From: Mycocentrospora acerina
Taxonomy: Eukaryota > Ascomycota > Dothideomycetes > Pleosporales
Assembly (NCBI GenBank): GCA_022701365.1
Contig: JAKUHH010000192.1
Location: 67,234 to 131,233, forward strand
DNA length: 64,000 nt
Reading direction: 5' to 3'
Shown: positions 1 through 10,020 of the stretch, one piece after another
Numbering within the stretch: position 1 is the stretch's first letter
Layout: each line of letters starts with the position of its first letter
Made by a program: the position numbers and the translations under genes
Notes under the pieces: model-generated
What the model saw: the letters and a program-made list of their open reading frames with translations, nothing else
Told to the model about the DNA's origin: nothing
Databases searched by the model: none

Positions 1-291
1 GAGGAGCGAACCGTCGGCATTGGAGATGAAGCTACCAATGAGAAGGACACTGACTACCTTACCAACAGAGACCGTTGTAGAATGTTTGGTATGAGAGGAA
101 TCATGTTGTCTTGCTTCTTCATCGAGCGACGCCTCAGTGTACGCTGAGCTTAGTCGGCCATCAGAAAAGTTGGGTCCTTTGTTAGATCCTTTGTTGGATG
201 ACAGACTCTGGTTTCCTGTTGAAAATTCGTTGTCGTCCGGGAATAACAAAGGAGTTTGCTCAGTGCTCTGTACATTATCAGGCGGAGACAT
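1..291 (-). CDS. MFS transporter, N-terminal part (runs off the left edge)
   Basis: The reading frame opens with an ATG at 289-291 and stays open for 97 codons to base 1, so only the N-terminus is present. About 75 hydrophilic residues rich in Ser, Asn, Asp and Glu come first. A hydrophobic stretch follows that contains VVSVLLIGSFISNADGSLL. This resembles the start of the first membrane helix of fungal 14-TM major facilitator drug or basic amino acid exporters (DHA2/Vba-like), where the motif around N/Q-A-D-G-S lies at the end of TM1. Substrate cannot be inferred. No intron is visible in the part shown. The identity as an MFS protein is an inference from one helix and its motif; the rest of the gene lies outside the window. 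Confidence 0.7.
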   Translation of the reverse strand, partial: MSPPDNVQSTEQTPLLFPDDNEFSTGNQSLSSNKGSNKGPNFSDGRLSSAYTEASLDEEARQHDSSHTKHSTTVSVGKVVSVLLIGSFISNADGSLL

Positions 292-608
292 GTCGTCAGA
301 AAACAAAGCCGAAACTGACACAAAACTCTCGAAACTAATGGCAATAAAACGCAATAAAAGGCAGGTACAAAAGATTTCTTATCCGTACCGATAGCAAAAT
401 CTTCGAATACAGTCATCGTACAGCCAAGATTTCGGATGCTTCGGCAAGGCATGCTAGGCGCATGGCCAAATAATCCCGATGACTGGGATGTGGAGCTTGC
501 TGATGTTGCAACATAGGCAATCAATTGCGCGATCAGCACGCACGCAAGTCATGCAAACCGCGCATGAACCACAGTTGTTTGTTTATCTGAACATATGGGA
601 GATAACAA
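292..608. other. Intergenic spacer, MFS gene / arylsulfatase
   Basis: This is the promoter side of the MFS gene and the 3' side of the arylsulfatase; both genes are read leftwards. Short open frames here have no recognisable protein character. I see no RNA gene or repeat. Confidence 0.5.
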
Positions 609-2529
609 TCAGACCCAATTGGGCCAGTAATTGTCATGACTAAATACAGCACCTTCATTCTCAAATTGCGGTCCCTCGGCATCAACAAGATACCCAGCTT
701 CACATCGACTGTACTCAATCTTCTTCTGCTGCACTTCGTAGAAGATATCAAACTTTGACGACAAGGCGTCTTCTAGCTTCTCAACATTGCCTGCCGGGTG
801 GAGTGCACGCCAGGGCTCGACGCATGTATGGCCCTTGCAAGACTTCAACACGAGTAATAACGCGTCGAGCCTGGAAGCGACCTTCCGAAGTGGAAGGCCG
901 AGCAGTGTTTGATCGCTTTTGCCATACTCTAGCAGATTTTTTAACTGACCTGGGTCATCCTGTTGGGAAATTAGCAACCAATGTTTTCACTTTCGCTTGG
1001 TCCATACATTGAGATTGTAGAGTTCGTGCTCATTGTTGCACCAAACTGAGTAGTAGAGGTTGTACGATTGCCCGATTACGCGGAGGGCCTTGTACGTATT
1101 GTTTTGATGCACTCGTACTGTAAGATATCAGAAAAGATTCTTGGGCGGATGATTTACCATACCACCTCCCCAATCCTTTCCCTCGCCCAAAGCAAAGCCC
1201 CAATATTCTACATTGACGTGCTCGTGACGCTTCCTGCTTGCTGCTGCAATTTCATCCTTGGATGTTGGGATCACTTCCCCATCAAAATCTGCTCGCAAAG
1301 GCGCTCCAATGAGCTGTAAAAATGTTGGTGCAAGATCGGTATGTGTCGTGACTATGTTTGTCGTTATATTCTTAGGCACAGAAGGTCCTCGTATGATGAG
1401 AGGAACGTTGATATCCTCCTCATATCCACATTCTTTTCCAGGTTGCAGACGATGCTGACCAATATGGTAGCCATTGTCCGAGGAGTATACGATATATGTG
1501 TTATTTAAAATGCCATAGTCTTTGAGACGATTGACCACCCCGTCAACAATTTCGTCAACGCCTTGTAAAGCACGTAGCCTCTGGCGGTAGAAGTGGTCGT
1601 TGTAGTCGACGTTCTCACTTGTTTGTCGTGATAAAGTCTTGACCCAACTCGCACCAGATGGTTCTTTTGGATTGAAATTTTCGGTTCTTGGAACCTTAGC
1701 ATCCTTGAAGAGGTGGGTATGTCTATCAAGTGGAACGGGTTCGGTGAATTCACCGGCGATTATCTTACCAGATCCATTCGCTACTCCGGTGAATTTGACA
1801 TTACCATGAGGTGCTATAGGCGCAATGGTTAGGAAGAACGGCTTGTCTTCTTTAACAGCCTCGTCCAAGAATCCATAGGCTTTAGAAGCAATAAGTGTAG
1901 TCGTGTGCTCGCCTTCGTGGTGGACGGGTGCGTCTCTATTCCTTTGATAAGTTGAATTTAGATACTGATAGGTAAAGGGGTCAAGCAAAAAGTCCTATGT
2001 GCTGTCAACACGCCTGCGGAAAATGGATGACGATGATACTGACCGAGCCAGTAAAACCTTTCACGTAGGGCGAGTGGTAATTGTTGACTGTATGTGAGTT
2101 GAATAGCTTCCCTGTATAGTAAGTGTTGTACCCAGATTCTTGCAGCCATATGGGTAAGAAGTTGTCATTAAGTCCTTGGCTGACAAACTTTGGATAGCCC
2201 CCATATGGTGGAGACACGTCGGTAACGTTGGTATTATGTGCAGCTTTTCCAGTCCAAAGGGAAACACGTGAGGGACAGCAGAGAGCTATGGTGCAAAAAT
2301 GACGTTTGTAGAACGTGCCTTCCTGCAGAAGATGCCTCTGGAGGTGAGGCATGTAATTCAACGAGTCCAGATGAAGGTCTTGATCGTCGGTGAGAATAAA
2401 TACGATATTGGGCCTGTTTGACGTTGTTTCGAGCCCAATTGGGTGCTGTTCTTGTTGATTAGACGCAGAAACAAGCTGGCTCGAGAGTCTGAGGATCCAG
2501 ACAGCCCATAATAGATAGGGTCGTATCAT
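609..2529 (-). CDS. Secreted arylsulfatase (sulfatase family, formylglycine type)
   Basis: Model: exons 2529-2044, 1994-1163, 1117-1008 and 959-609, giving 592 residues in frame. It predicts hydrolysis of sulfate esters outside the cell or in the secretory route. The N-terminus is a signal peptide (Trp/Leu-rich, residues 1 to about 22). The alkaline-phosphatase-like fold starts with NIVFILTDDQD (metal-binding Asp48 and Asp49). The sulfatase signature CCPSR at 84-88 supplies Cys84, the residue expected to be converted to formylglycine, followed by LWTGK. Downstream are the GSDFLLDPFTYQ segment, SSDNGYHIGQH and a C-terminal DPGQLKNL typical of the family. Introns are GT-AG with phases that join perfectly. 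An in-frame upstream ATG at 2575-2577 would add 16 residues before the signal peptide, so the inner ATG is preferred. The layout resembles fungal and G6S-like sulfatases; the actual substrate is unknown. Confidence 0.93.
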
Positions 2530-3692
2530 TGAATTTGAGGTTCTGAGATGAGTAGGCAACTGAATGGCCCAAAGCATTTACGCTTGGTTCCTATCACAGG
2601 CATTGATGAGCTAAGGTACTTAAACGAAGCGAGTGACTTGTCAGCAGAAGCCGGAAATTGCGTGCTCCGTGGCCGTGATCACCACAAAATTAGCTGAAAC
2701 TCAAAACGTGATGACTGAAGTAATGCCTATTTAGCTTCCTAATTTACTTCAAGTTTTGAAGTTATCAAAAAGATTTGTTACTTTTGGAGAATGTATGAAA
2801 GTTGAGAAGGCCATTGTTGTTCAAGGATAGTAAAGTGTGCGATACCATATCGCGTCATTGTATTCATCCAAACAATATCAAATTTTCGCTACGGCAAAAG
2901 CAAGCCTCCATTTGCGACCAAAGAGGTCATCCCAGTATCAAGAGAGAAATACACGCGTTGAGAAGTGGCGATGCGCTGTCTTTGGGAAAACGGAGTAATG
3001 ACGCTGCCTCATGTGCAGACTTCTTGCTGTTTTCACAGTTCCCAAACTTATGCAAGGGACAATATCAAGCAACGTTCACACTCTAGTTTCGTTGCTAAGT
3101 GCGCTTTTACCCAAATTGAGCATGGTTGTTAGATCTCTCTCTGGATGGAAAGGAGAAAGAAGTCGATAATAGCTCTGAACAGCGACTTCAACGTTGCCTT
3201 GTTCAGCATACAACGGGGTACATGGTTATTTTCTCGGCATTGAAATGTATGAATCGTACCTCCTTGGTCTTTATCCATAACCTTATAGCAACGAAAGCTC
3301 CTCCTTCAGCATGAATTGAAATATCACAAGAGCGATCGATTGTAGTTTAGAGCCGTCATTGGCACTTCCCTTCTACTTCCAGCTGGAAAGACAAGTAAAC
3401 AAAGATTCCTCTCCGAAAGATATGCTTGGTAACAAATATTGCTTCTCATAGGAACACCATACACTATTTTTTTTTAGCTCTTTTTGCAAAGTTCATCGCT
3501 ATTCTGGCAAAGAATTGTTTTCTATCGCTTTAATTTCAGGAGTACTAATCCAGTCTGCTGTTGCACAGCAAAGCGGACAATACAGGCTAAATACACAGGC
3601 AAGCTGCGTTTTTACGCGTCCCCAAGGTTTCAAACAATTATTTCATCTTCTGCACTTCAACTCCCTCGACTTGAAGATTTGCATCGTCAGTA
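2530..3692. other. Divergent spacer between arylsulfatase and hypothetical gene
   Basis: About 1.16 kb between two divergent genes, so it should hold both promoters. It is moderately AT-rich with no convincing open frame; the short ones lack codon or domain character. A T-run followed by TTTAGCTC lies at 3470-3480. I see no repeat or RNA gene. Confidence 0.5.
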
Positions 3693-5648
3693 ATGGTTGA
3701 CAAGGAGGCGGACTATGAGAAGCAAAAAGACTGCCCGCCTGCTGAAGAAGAGATAGAGTGTGAGCTCTATATACTTCCTGGTACATCAATCGCACATCAG
3801 CCTTTCACAACTAATCGTGCGGCTTTTACTTCAGACCTCAATCTCAAGGTTGATGCGAATACAGTCAAATCACAAGAAGACTCGCCATTATGCAGCGAAC
3901 CACCAGCTAAGGCCACCTCTGTCGACGACGGCATGAAAAAATTAGGTGGTAATACTTCGGAGAAGAGCCTCAGCTCTCTGTATTTGAACTACCTCAACCG
4001 AACCTTACACAATAAAACGGTCGTTTTAGACCCTCTCGAACAGAGGCATCGCAACACACAGAGTGATTTCACACTTTATCCACCATTTCCACTACCACCA
4101 GAGTGGGAAAGGCTTGACCGCACAAGTATCGAGTTTCTTGCAAGAGAAAGTCAGTGTTTCGAATTGGTATTTGCGCATCGTCTTCAAGATATCAACAAGC
4201 TCGAAAATTGTATCAACTCAGGTCAGTGGCCATACACTACACCCGATGAATGGAGTCCGTTGGACCTATTCAAGCTGGCCAAAAGTCCCCTTTTGAAAGC
4301 GGAGTACACTCGGCAGCAACTTCAGATGGGCCAAATTGTCGAAAAGCGCATAAGGTCCATTGACGAACTTGGCTATACCGGGAAACATCTTAATTTGGAC
4401 GCGGAATGGGAGGTTCTTGTCAGAGGAGGATTCCCACTGCTGGAGCTTGGAGACCAGCTCAGGAAGAACACCTACTATAGAGAATTAGAGCATGTAGAGC
4501 CACAGAAGGGCCATATGGGAGACAAATCAGAAACGGAATTTGTACAGCACTGCAACAAAGACATCCTTGATTATCCAAAGCTGGAAGATTTGATGGGTTC
4601 ATTTCGCGGTCCTGATATTCGGGCCTTTACTGTCATCATTGATGAGTATACCGATGAACTACAAGAAACCCTGTCGGCTCCTGAACCGACATACCCAGCT
4701 ATGGGACAAGCCGATTCAAACGCTGACAACCTCGACTCTGGCGAGGGGCCCGAGCCTGGCAAAACCTCCAACCCTAGTTCTTCGTCGGCACACGAGGATT
4801 CCGACTCAGGTCCAGTACCACCTCTATCAGTGCAAGACTCAGATTCAGACCCGCCAGATTCTAAACTTTCCGATCGATTTCCCTCCGGTAATGATGAAAC
4901 ACAACCACAACCTCTTTTGGCAACTCCTACTCCCATTCCTCTCCACATGCGGTCAGTTGATGTTCCTGGAACGCCGATAAACTCGCCTTCACCTGCGCTT
5001 TCAAACGATGTCATAGATCAGGGACCCACGCCGAAAAGCCTAACTTCTCGATTAAAGCGTGTTGAAATTGAGAGAAGGGCGTCTGCCGGGGAAAGCGTCC
5101 AGCCGGGTAACGAGGAAAGACAAGGTAAGAAGATGAGGTTATCCATTCTTGACGTATGTGGTAAGATCACTGCTAAAAATGGCAGAAGGCGGAGATGCAG
5201 GGCCAGCAAGCAGGGTCATAGAGTGGCAAGCCGGGGTATCCATTTTACCTCCTGCTACTAATCAACAGGCGCAGCAGATGAGTGCGGAAGCGTTGAGGGG
5301 TGAGTTTCTTTCACTCTCTAGCCTGGCCCAAGACGCTTACTCACGCTGATGCTCCAGATGTGGAAAGTCGCCCAGCTCGAGAGAACCATGGAGAAACTGC
5401 AATTGGAGTGGGAACTAGGGGAGAGCATCAAGAGCGATAGTGATGACAAAAGGGAACGATGGAAGACCAGAGCAGAGTTGGGCATTTGGTGGAAGGAGCT
5501 GCGGGTACGGGGAGTGCGTGTCGGTATAGGACCGGACTTTGTAGAATACGAGAGTTTCATCGCCGAGATTGATGGGCTTTTGATGAGGAGAGGGAAATGG
5601 GCTGGCTTGAGAAGATGGGGGGACAAAAAGGTATTGTTTCACAGGTAA
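3693..5648 (+). CDS. Hypothetical protein, acidic Ser/Pro-rich, splicing partly unresolved
   Basis: I do not recognise the family. Exon 1 runs from the ATG at 3693 to about 5125 and encodes about 478 residues: a folded-looking N-terminal half with many Trp, Tyr and Leu residues (around residues 90-310), then a disordered Ser, Pro and Asp-rich half. A donor CAAG/GTAAGA at 5126 pairs with an acceptor ending about 5191, in frame with a Gln/Ala-rich exon 2 to about 5299. A GTGAGT donor then pairs with a CAG at about 5357. The last exon frame (to TAA at 5646-5648) begins WKVAQLERTMEKLQLEWEL, a likely coiled coil. Exon 2 enters that frame out of phase, so either an exon is skipped (a GTATGT donor at 5151 fits in phase) or the C-terminus differs. 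Its stop lies only 57 bp from the stop of the convergent next gene. Confidence 0.6.
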
Positions 5649-5705
5649 TTGTAGTCCATCAGATTGAATTCATTGATTGGAATGTAAGCTCACTACTCTA
5701 CTGTC

Positions 5706-6296
5706 TCAGCGCTTCAGCGCAGTCTTCATCTCGCACGCCAAGTTATCCAAGATCATTGCCATGTCCACTGCTGATTCCTGCATCTTTTTTACGTCCTTGT
5801 ACCACTCTTTCAAACGGTAGGCACCGACGGTGCACACCTTGTTGTCGGATACATTGGGGAAAGGGTCATGGTCATCCCCGTCGTCGTCATTTTCATGGCT
5901 GACGTTTGGCTTAGAGGGAGGTTTCGCTTCTTGTTTCGTGGCTGGAGAATAAGGGCATGAGCATTTTGCCGCCGCTGCGGGGGGAGCGCCGTACTGATGC
6001 TTGCGGGGTGTTGTTGCGGAGGCACCTGTGGGAGCCTGGTACTGGTGGTTGCGGTTGCGGAGAATGGATCGTGGTGCTAGACGTGGAGAGGGTGTTTGGA
6101 AGGGATTGTGGTGGTGGGGTGCATATTGGGGTACTGGCGCGAATGAAGCAAACGGGGGAAAAGGAAATTCAGCAGGGGATTTCGGGGAAGGTGGAGGAAT
6201 GGAAAAGACGTTGCCGTAGCGGTCCATGCCATAGTAGCCAGGAGGGTGGTCGGCGTTTTCTGGACCGAGAGGGCCGCCAGGATGTTTGAAGGGCAT
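5706..6296 (-). CDS. Hypothetical proline-rich protein
   Basis: 196 residues from the ATG at 6294-6296. The N-terminal two thirds are rich in Pro, Phe, Tyr and His and probably disordered; a short acidic patch (NDDDGDDHDP) is followed by a predicted helical C-terminus with EWYKDVKKMQE and DNLACEMKTALKR. No domain is recognised. An open frame continues 76 codons upstream to 6524, but a good TATAAAA lies at about 6390-6396 on this strand, roughly 95 bp upstream of the chosen ATG. That makes the upstream part leader rather than coding, so the inner start is preferred. It is convergent with the preceding hypothetical gene. The family is unknown and function cannot be assigned. Confidence 0.6.
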   Translation of the reverse strand: MPFKHPGGPLGPENADHPPGYYGMDRYGNVFSIPPPSPKSPAEFPFPPFASFAPVPQYAPHHHNPFQTPSPRLAPRSILRNRNHQYQAPTGASATTPRKHQYGAPPAAAAKCSCPYSPATKQEAKPPSKPNVSHENDDDGDDHDPFPNVSDNKVCTVGAYRLKEWYKDVKKMQESAVDMAMILDNLACEMKTALKR

Positions 6297-6389
6297 ATTT
6301 CTTTTTGGGAAAGGCTGTGGGTTGGTCTCGTGTGAAGTTGAGCGTGTTGCTTGGGGTGCTTGCAGAGGAGATAAGGGGGGGAGAGGAGT

Positions 6390-6396
6390 TTTATAA
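6390..6396 (-). promoter_or_regulatory. TATA box of the proline-rich hypothetical gene
   Basis: TATAAAA on the minus strand, about 95 bp upstream of the ATG at 6296 and followed by a pyrimidine-rich leader. It argues for the inner start of that gene. Confidence 0.45.
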
Positions 6397-6736
6397 GTGT
6401 AAATCTGTTTGTGGGGGTGAAGCGCTGACTGAGCTGGCGAAAGATGTGAAGTGGAGTAGAGTGTGTTGGTTGAAGACGAGGCGTTGGTGGTAGGATGTAC
6501 AACGAGAGGCGAACATGTGTTCATGGTATGTGCTTTGTTACCAACGGTGTAGTTGTTTCCATGAGATTTGTTTAGACGGGTCGAACACCATGTATCGAAC
6601 TATTACGTCGATAGTATAGATGGTTGAAACTTAGGTCCATATATTAGACTTGTTAAGAACTTTCGTCTTGTTCGTATGCTTGGTGTTTGACTACTTCACC
6701 TATAATTCTGAAAATGACATGCAGTTGATCGCCGCC

Positions 6737-7733
6737 CTACGAGAAGCAAATTCCCCCATCTATGATAAGCGTCTGGCCCGTCATGTAATCGCTGTCCTTT
6801 CCTGCCAGAAAACTCACCGTTGAACTCACATCTTCGGGGACGCTCGTTCTCCCCAGTAGGATCAAGTCTTCTGTGTACTTCTTAATCGTGTCGCCTTTCT
6901 TTGCGCCCGTTTGCTCCCCCAACTTCTCGTCAATCAGATCCCACATGGCTGTACCAACAATTCCAGGCGCGTATCCATTTACAGTGATTTTGTGTGTTGC
7001 CATTTCCATAGCAAAGGCTTGCGTCAACCCACGCACAGCCCATTTCGAAGCGCTGTAATGTGAAAGCAGAGCAAAGGGCTTAAAGGCTACAATTGAAGCT
7101 GCACCGATGAGCTTGCCAGGAGTTTTTTGTGATATCATCTGTTTGGCGGCGGTGGAATAGCAATTGTACACCCCATATACTATTTGTCGTTAGCAATGAA
7201 TTGGCTAGGCCGTGGAGTAAAACATGTACCGTTTACTTCAAACATTCGCTTAAAATCCTGTTCTGTGAGGTCAAGTAAGGGTTTCACTTGTGCGATGCCA
7301 GCATTTGCAATCATTGTGTTCAAGGGCCCGAGTTCAGATACTGAAGCCTGGACTAGGTCTTGTACTTCGTTCAGGCTTGATACATCGGCTGTGAAGGCGA
7401 AAGCTTTGCGACCTAAGCCCTGAATCTCTTTGACTACTTCATCACAACCAGATTTGTTAGCTTTGATATCGTTGATGCAGACATCGTAACCGTCATGAGC
7501 TAGACGAAGGGCTATGGCCTTGCCGCTGCTTTTGGTTAGGCCAGGGTACTGAATGAGGTGGAGAGACCAGCTCACATTCCTCGCGAAGAACCCGTCACAA
7601 TCACTGTTCTACTCTCGTTTGTTGTGGCGGCGTAATTGCGTGTCCATCGAGGTGCTTGGGTCGAAGCGCGAGGTAGGGTCGTGAGCTTTGCTGATGATTG
7701 CCAAAGGGTTCTGGCTGGTAGGCGGAATGACAT
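6737..7733 (-). CDS. Short-chain dehydrogenase/reductase with mitochondrial-type presequence
   Basis: Exons 7733-7576, 7525-7230 and 7179-6737 join to 298 residues. It is a classical SDR, an NAD(P)-dependent oxidoreductase of alcohols and ketones. The sequence shows TGSSRGIG at 47-54 (cofactor glycine motif), a NAGIA motif, catalytic Ser180, Tyr193 and Lys197 (YSASK), and a C-terminal DGG. It resembles diacetyl/acetoin reductase and butanediol dehydrogenase-like SDRs, but the substrate is inferred only. The first exon encodes about 42 residues before the Rossmann fold, rich in Arg, Ser, Thr and Ala with no acidic residue until residue 40, and ending RNYAA, which looks like a mitochondrial targeting peptide with an R-x-Y cleavage site. 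The intron between GGA-AT and C-GGC restores RGIG exactly, confirming this exon. It is divergent from ASK1. Confidence 0.92.
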
Positions 7734-8312
7734 GGTCATTTGAGACTTGAGGAAAGCAGACTGATTTTAGGCAGGGCAGACAGTTTTGTACAAGAGCAAC
7801 AGAGCTGAATATCAGGAGACGCACACGAAGCGACTCCAAGCGTGTTTATATATATGTATATATATACCTCACCCAGTCCCCCACTGGGAACGATAATCAG
7901 CAGCTCAGGCAATATTTCCGGTCATGCGGAGTATGCACCAACCCCTCTTGTTGCGGCAGCTTCGCCTTGCCCTGTGCAAGTCGCGTGGAAGCCGCCCAGA
8001 GCATGACGTGCATGGAGAAGGGGTGTTGTCGCGTTCAAGATCGAATCAGTTGTAAGGGATGCTGCGGGGTACTTCCGCAATCTATGTCTGAATTGTTCCA
8101 TGACGACAGCCGCCGTCTCGGGTACCAGCATTAGCGACGGAAACAAGAAATGCGGAGGTGCAGTGGGGAGTGAAGGTTGCGGCGGGGAAGCTTCGGGAGT
8201 GCCTCTTTGGTCCTAGACTGGGTTCGCGAGTCATCCCAGTGTGTGCCAGGTTCAAGGCGCGACACAGCGTCAACAACGACAGCAACATTGCGAACGTCAC
8301 CCATTGGCCATC
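7734..8312. promoter_or_regulatory. Divergent promoter, SDR / ASK1
   Basis: A 579 bp spacer between divergent genes. A TATATATATGTATATATATA tract at about 7847-7866 is the only obvious TATA element and lies about 115 bp upstream of the SDR start. The ASK1 side is GC-richer with no TATA. Confidence 0.5.
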
Positions 8313-9692
8313 ATGTCTCGCCAGAGCATGGCACCGCAGCGCAACCTGTCGCTCACCGAAGAACTGGAGAAGCTGGAGCAGTCCATCACGCTGACGCTGC
8401 AAGGTAACCAGGCCCAAACGAAACCCCACCAGCGCGGCTAACCACCGCAGAAATCGACCACAACTTCAGTCGCGCACACCGCATCGTGACGACAGGGATT
8501 CTGCCGATTGTCGAGCAGTACGGGAAGCACTCGGAGGCGGTGTGGGAGGGGTCCAAGGTACGCGTTCCCGTGACGCCGTGGGCAGTGCACGCTGACCCCG
8601 CTAGTTCTGGAAGCAGTTCTTCGAGGCCAGCGCAAACGTCTCGCTGTCTGGTTACGAGGCGCCCGACCAAGACGAATCGGCCGTGCAGGATGACACCCAG
8701 CAGTCGCAGACATACGACGAGACGGAGGAGGGAGACGACGAGGCTGGTGGATTAGCGACACCACGAAGGAGGGCGTCTTCACAAGCCGAATTGGACGACA
8801 CCATGACACTCGACTCGCCTTCTCTGGGGCACAGCACTCCTCACGCGCCGCCGTCTGGCAGGAGGGGCAAAGACCTTCTGGATGAGGACAGTGAGGGGGA
8901 GGACGAGCCCCAGTTCGCAGGGCTGTCGTCGCCTTATGAGACACTCAAGCAGGAATTCGAGGGTGTTTTGGATAGTTCAAAGACGCCAAAACTTGATCCA
9001 GTGACGCCCGGGAAGAATCGGGCGCTCCCAGACATGAGTGGCTTTGACTCGTCGCCGTTCCACCAGCCCACGACGGGCAAAAAGTCGTACATGAACCAAG
9101 ATCCTCTCCTGCATCGCGTTCTCGACAAGACATACCGCGTCCAAGCAACGCCTCTGATCAGTCCGCGAAAGTACAAGCCGACTGGAGCCTTCACGCCCAG
9201 CACAACGCGATATGGCGCCCCGACTCCTCGCGGGGCTGCTTCCAACCTTCCGGGTTGGGCGGAAGATTCATCGCCTCCTTCGTCGCCTGCGCCTCAGCTT
9301 CGTGCTGATATCTTTTCGCCGCTCAAGACGCCGCGAACGCCGGGAATCAGCGTGCAAACACCAGCCAAGGGCAAGACACCCATGAGCATGAACAGGACTG
9401 GAGGGATATTTGATGACGATAGCGACGAGGAAGAGTACGAACTGGAGATCAGTCCACCCAAGACGATTCAGTTTCATATTCCGCAGAGCAAGCTGTTGCA
9501 GACGCCTGGTGAGTCGTGCGCTCTTTCTGGAAGCGTGGGTGCTAACAAGGTGCAGCACGCGAGGCTAGCAAGCGCATTGTGGAAGATCTACTGATGACAG
9601 CTGGCAAGGACTTCACGGACACGACGGATGGGATGGACGAAGACAGCCCGAGTGTAGTCAGGCGCCAGGTTGATCTGGACGACAGCTTCTGA
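8313..9692 (+). CDS. ASK1: DASH complex subunit Ask1
   Basis: Exons 8313-8403, 8451-8557, 8605-9508 and 9556-9692 join to 412 residues. Ask1 is part of the ten-protein DASH/Dam1 ring that couples kinetochores to spindle microtubules in fungi. The conserved N-terminal helix region is clear: LSLTEELEKLEQSITLTLQ, then EIDHNFSRAHRIV, ILPIVEQYGKHS and FWKQFFEASANVSLSGYE. All three first junctions fall where the conserved block is continuous. The remainder is a disordered Ser/Pro tail with many SP and TP sites (TPGK, SPLKTPRTP), consistent with control by CDK as known for Ask1. The C-terminus ends in an amphipathic ASKRIVEDLL helix and an acidic tail. Neighbour genes are unrelated in function. Confidence 0.95.
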
Positions 9693-10020
9693 GGTGTTTT
9701 GGGTGGTGGGGTGCAGGGCACGGAGGGTCTGGTTATAGAGTGTTGGGCCAAGATGCCCCAGAGCCACCGAATAGAAGCAATCTTCATGTGCAGACTGCGA
9801 GTTGGGCTGCGGTATGGAGAAGAATTCGTTGTTGCTGTGCTGGGCGTGCAAGCATGTGAATGTCCGGGGTGGCTGCAGGAGGATCCACTTCAGCCGCTAG
9901 AGCCGCATGCATGATGTGAGAGCTCCCAGCAACGTCAGAGTGAGCAGTCCAGGCCTCCTTTCCAGACGACATCGACCGCCCTCTGCCACGCCTCACGCAC
10001 GCCCTGCTCGCCAACCATAC
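9693..10020. other. Spacer ASK1 / PI4K
   Basis: 328 bp between two tandem genes; it must hold the ASK1 terminator and the PI4K promoter or leader. No TATA or repeat is evident. Confidence 0.4.
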
